Positions 61,010 through 64,000 of a stretch of 64,000 nt of DNA are shown piece by piece. The position numbers were made by a program, and so were the translations under genes. Every line of letters begins with the position of its first letter. The first letter of the stretch is position 1. The notes beneath the pieces were generated by a model. That model was not told where the DNA came from. It saw only the letters and a program-made list of their open reading frames with translations, and made no database searches. Origin of the DNA: Loxodes magnus. Taxonomy: Eukaryota; Ciliophora; Karyorelictea; Loxodida; Loxodidae. Where the stretch lies: positions 1-64,000 of the forward strand of contig CAMPDV010000678.1 of assembly GCA_946699065.1 (NCBI GenBank), in the 5' to 3' direction.

Positions 61010-61805
61010 AATAAGAAATCTTGCCTTTGAATAGAGTTACAGGATAACAGTTTTTAGTCTAAGAAATATAGCTAAGATTAGGAATAAAAATCAGCTTTAT
61101 TTAGACCTTTTAGAAGAATAGACTGGATGTGATAAATGCTTCGTTTAAAAGCTCTAAGAGAATTATGATAAACTCAATCTCAAAAGACAGGAAGAAATTT
61201 AAGCCTTTACTTTATCAGCCTAAAGTTTGCTATTTAGTCTTAAAGAATCAATTCTAGTGTTGAAGCTAAACCAATTTAAAATTTTATCGATGATGCTAAG
61301 ACTTTCGATTGATATAAAGAGTGAATTAGTAAATTAAAAGCAGGGAAGAAATTCAAGTATATATAAAAAGTCAACTTAAAAATAAGCTGAAAGCAATCTA
61401 TAAATTTAAACTCCCTTCTTATCCATAATAATGATATATAATCATCGTATATCAAGCTCAAATTCAATGATATTATATCTATGAAAATTTGAACTCTTTA
61501 AATCGAAACTAAGACAAAAGACTAGAAAGAGTGCTTAATCTAAGTAAATACCCAATAATAAAGACATAAAATGGTAAATTTATTATTTGCTATATTTAGA
61601 TAAATAAAACTATCTGGTGAAACATTAAAGATATAACTTCGAAAAAAATGATCGCAATACAGAATGTAAAAGTATTCTGTTAGCTATGTCCAAAACGAAG
61701 AAATTGAAGAGATATAGTTGTTTGATTAAGTGGCTATATCTAAGTTGGCTTACCACTTTATTTATTATTATTTAATTGAAAAAAAAGCAATTTAGTCTAC
61801 ATACT
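61010..61805 (+). pseudogene. Coding-like region with frame changes, unidentified
   Basis: Coherent pieces in order: NLAFEQSYRITVFSLRNIA; KNQLYLDLLEEQTGCDKCF; QKLQENYDKLNLKRQEEIQ; AFTLSAQSLLFSLKESI. After a frame change: SVEAKPIQNFIDDAKTFDW and YKEWISKLKAGKKFKYI. After another: SQLKNKLKAIYKFKLPSYP and LNSLNRNQDKRLERVLNLS. Its protein-like composition is strong, but two frame changes suggest decay or tiny introns. No domain recognised. Confidence 0.4.
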
Positions 61806-61815
61806 TATTGGCTTC

Positions 61816-62844
61816 ATCAGAGAACTGGATATGAAGCAGTTGAGGTAACTCCACATTGTCCAACTGAGATGCTTGAATCGGCTCTCTTCAATCTATAATA
61901 TCATTTCTCTCCTCATTATGTACCCCACGAATTATTGATTCTCAAGTAGTCTTGTCCATTTTCAATACCATAACTAACAAAATTTACACCACGGTTAGGT
62001 GAAGATGAACATTATCCATTATAAAAGTTTCAAGAATAGAATGACTTATTTGAAATATCAACTGCAACTGATATAATATGTCCATTTACTGAATTTTTCA
62101 AAGCAACTTCATTAGAGAGAACTTCTACAAAGTTTGCTATTCCGGTTAAAGTCTTGGATGAATCATATTTGAAGCTTCCATCTACACCAGTGTATGGATA
62201 ATCTGATTCAGTCTCTTGACTGTTCTATTGCCAGAATTGGAAGGCAGAGTCCACCCATCCACCATTGCATCCTTGGTTGCCAAATAAATTAGAGCAGTCA
62301 ACTAGTTCTTATTCAGAGAAGGATTCCAATTGTGTCCAGTCTTTTGGAAGTAAGCTCCTTCCAAACTTCCTACATCACTGAAAGCATAGCAACTTTCTCA
62401 TTGGTTTTAATCTTTGACAGATGTTAAAACTCCCTTCAATTCCCAATCAAGAGAATCAGCAACATTTTATACATATTCATATATGTAGTTCTATGCCTTG
62501 TTTAAGTATCCTTGTATCCTAAGCAAGTCTTTCAGAATTCTTCGTTAGTCAAATCAGTGAAATGGTTAACTGCAAACTTTTTAATCAAGTTCATCTAGTT
62601 CTAGACTTTAATCCAGTAATAGCTATCATGGAAAATATTGTAGCTTTGCTATATCTCTTAGAAATAACTATAAGTCTTGTTGGATTTCTTATCGAAGGTG
62701 GAATTCAATCTATGATTATTAGCATTTTCATGAAACTTATATTTACCATAAAAGCTCTTCCGTGCTTTTTGCTGCAAGCATCGCTAAAGCGACTAAACTG
62801 TTTAGGACAGCCAATAATTTAATAATTAGCTTGCTAGAAGCCAT
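61816..62844 (-). pseudogene. Papain-like (C1A) cysteine protease, inactivated copy
   Basis: ATG at 62844 gives a signal peptide (MASSKLIIKLLAVLNSLVALA). A shifted frame holds the I29 propeptide end (KFAVNHFTDLTNEEF). The mature domain starts SLDWELKGVLTSVKDQ. The active-site region reads ESCYAFSDVGSLEGAYF, keeping the catalytic Cys but with Tyr for the usual Trp. After a 1-bp deletion comes LVDCSNLFGNQGCNGGW. The His motif is PNRGVNFVSYG, with Arg replacing the catalytic His. The Asn motif is NNSWGTQ-W-GEK, where TGA sits exactly at the conserved Trp. Several frameshifts plus the lost His mean no proteolytic activity. It ends at TGA 61819-61821. Such proteases act in food vacuoles and lysosomes. 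Confidence 0.85.
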
Positions 62845-62904
62845 TTAATTTATTAAATTAGGTATTTTTAATTTAATTGGCTAACTAGAAAGAAAAACTA
62901 AGTT

Positions 62905-64000
62905 ATGTTTAATAATCTAAGCATTAAATACACTTATTTATGTCTAATACTTTACTAGTTTAAGGTTTTAATCCTTTTAGCTTTCTTATTACTTCATTAA
63001 TTTTGCATTCTTTGTTGATTACAAGGTAAAGGGTATATCTTTTAAGTTAAAGGAAAAATTATATAGCTTTGGTATGGAAAAGAGTGTTAGATTATTTTAG
63101 GATTGATAGTATAAATAGCAATTAAGAGGTTAGGCTAAGATGTTTTTTCCAGTTTAGGTAATGTGTAAGAAAGAATTTAAATAGGAAAATCCTTCTAATA
63201 GTCTGTTGTTGGTATATATCAGCATGACAATTTCTAAAGCTACAGTTAAGAGATATAAGTGAATGTCTTACTCTTTTAATTTAAGCTTTTTGATGGGAGC
63301 AAGAAATGCGAGAATATCAAAAAGCTAAATAAAAATTATAAATAAACGCAATCTAATTGATTCAGCTACATCAACTACATCAGCTACATCAGCTACATCA
63401 GCTACATCAGCTACATCAGCTACATCAGCTACATCAGCTACATCAGCTACATCAGCTACATCAGCTACATCAGCTACATCAGCTACATCAGCTACATCAG
63501 CTACATCAGCTACATCAGCTACATCAGCTACATCAGCTACATCAGCTACATCAGCTACATCAGCTACATCAGCTACATCAGCTACATCAGCTACATCAGC
63601 TACATCAGCTACATCAGCTACATCAGCTACATCAGCTACATCAGCTACATCAGCTACATCAGCTACATCAGCTACATCAGCTACATCAGCTACATCAGCT
63701 ACATCAGCTACATCAGCTACATCAGCTACATCAGCTACATCAGCTACATCAGCTACATCAGCTACATCAGCTACATCAGCTACATCAGCTACATCAGCTA
63801 CATTATTTCTGAGATCTAGCTAGAAATAATCAAGTTTCTGAACTAAGTTCAAAAGCAAAAGCCTCAACAATTTCCTAATAATAACCATAAAGTTTTCAAC
63901 TATTAGAGTATTTAAGAATAAACGCTTAAGGTATAAAAGCTTAATAATTATTAGTCATGCTGAAAGGGAAAAAAGTCTGAAAATTGGTAGTTCAAGCAAG
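62905..64000 (+). CDS. Signal-peptide protein with a long Ile-Ser-Tyr repeat (partial)
   Basis: ATG 62905 opens one frame to the window end. The start MFNNLSIKYTYLCLILYQF is followed by a strongly hydrophobic segment (KVLILLAFLLLHQFCILC) that fits a signal peptide or anchor. Next come KIIQLWYGKECQIILGL, SLGNVQERIQIGKSFQQSV and VGIYQHDNFQSYSQEIQ. In this frame the 9-bp tandem array reads Ile-Ser-Tyr about 47-48 times, and a Gln/Asn/Lys-rich tail follows (EIIKFLNQVQKQKPQQFP). Both flanks make sense in this frame, which is why I prefer it to the His-Gln-Leu frame. Divergent from the papain-like gene with 60 bp between starts. No known domain. Confidence 0.6.
63363..63803 (+). repeat. 49 tandem copies of a 9-bp unit (CAGCTACAT)
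   Basis: 441 bp = 49 units exactly. Unit 2 is CAACTACAT; all others appear identical. Because 9 is a multiple of 3, every frame is an uninterrupted tripeptide repeat: His-Gln-Leu, Ile-Ser-Tyr or Ser-Ala-Thr on plus; Met-Gln-Leu, Val-Ala-Asp or Cys-Ser-Trp on minus. Near-perfect identity implies recent expansion or ongoing homogenisation. Confidence 0.97.

Noticed and set aside
63363-63803. A CRISPR-like array
   Set aside because: The 9-bp units are directly adjacent with no spacers, and the sequence is eukaryotic nuclear DNA.
63357-63812. A 151-residue His-Gln-Leu repeat protein as the gene at the right end
   Set aside because: It is one of six equally open frames through the 9-bp array. 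The Ile-Ser-Tyr frame has coherent coding sequence and a signal peptide upstream, and a sensible Gln/Asn-rich tail downstream.

Overview
This window is nuclear DNA of a ciliate and reads best with a code in which TAA and TAG mean Gln and TGA means Trp inside genes but stop at gene ends. That is the karyorelict code (NCBI table 27; Loxodes and relatives). The evidence is internal. One F-box/LRR gene and one receptor-like gene stay open for 796 and 1302 codons under this code and are shredded under the standard one. Several in-frame TGA codons face TGG in a second copy of the same gene or element. DNA is roughly three-quarters A+T by eye. Ordinary ORF calling with the standard code finds almost nothing real here. 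Because nearly any frame is open under this code, I rely on homology, repeated motifs, duplicated copies and sensible composition, and mark the rest as low-confidence coding-like stretches.

Layout. 1-280: 3' end of a zinc-knuckle retroelement. 1.7-2.2 kb: copy A of a structured 0.5-kb repeat. 2.3-10.8 kb: remains of genes (kelch pieces, a truncated receptor paralogue, a VWA-like/coiled-coil region). tRNA-Phe at 11.1 kb, tRNA-Cys at 13.2 kb. 14.1-15.9 kb: a secreted Q/N-rich protein gene split by an 805-bp retroelement with a 14-bp target-site duplication. 16.6 kb: repeat copy B. 17.9-21.9 kb: a large minus-strand gene with frame changes. 25.1 kb: repeat copy C. 28.7-29.6 kb: another retroelement. 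30.3-32.1 kb: a receptor pseudogene. 35.0-36.1 kb: repeat copies E and D. 39.8-40.9 kb: a minus-strand retroelement. 41.1-45.1 kb: the intact receptor-like gene. 45.5-46.4 kb: an intact zinc-knuckle ORF element with a 15-bp duplication. 47.7 kb: a degenerate tRNA-Leu. 49.6-51.4 kb: a 5'-truncated LINE reverse transcriptase. 52.0-52.9 kb: a decayed zinc-knuckle element. 56.8-57.0 kb: tRNA-Lys and tRNA-Ala. 58.2-60.6 kb: the F-box/LRR gene. 61.8-62.8 kb: a decayed papain-like protease. 62.9 kb to the end: a signal-peptide protein carrying 49 copies of a 9-bp repeat.

Two systems stand out. First, short retroelements that encode only a coiled-coil plus CCHC zinc-knuckle protein, end in a hairpin and a short A/T-rich tail, and make 14-15-bp duplications. 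They look like ORF1-only partners of a LINE, analogous to mammalian HAL1. Second, a 0.5-kb repeat family with a tRNA-like GC-rich head, a 19-20-nt periodic array and paired arms that co-vary between subfamilies, which suggests a transcribed structured RNA. Neither can be named from sequence alone.
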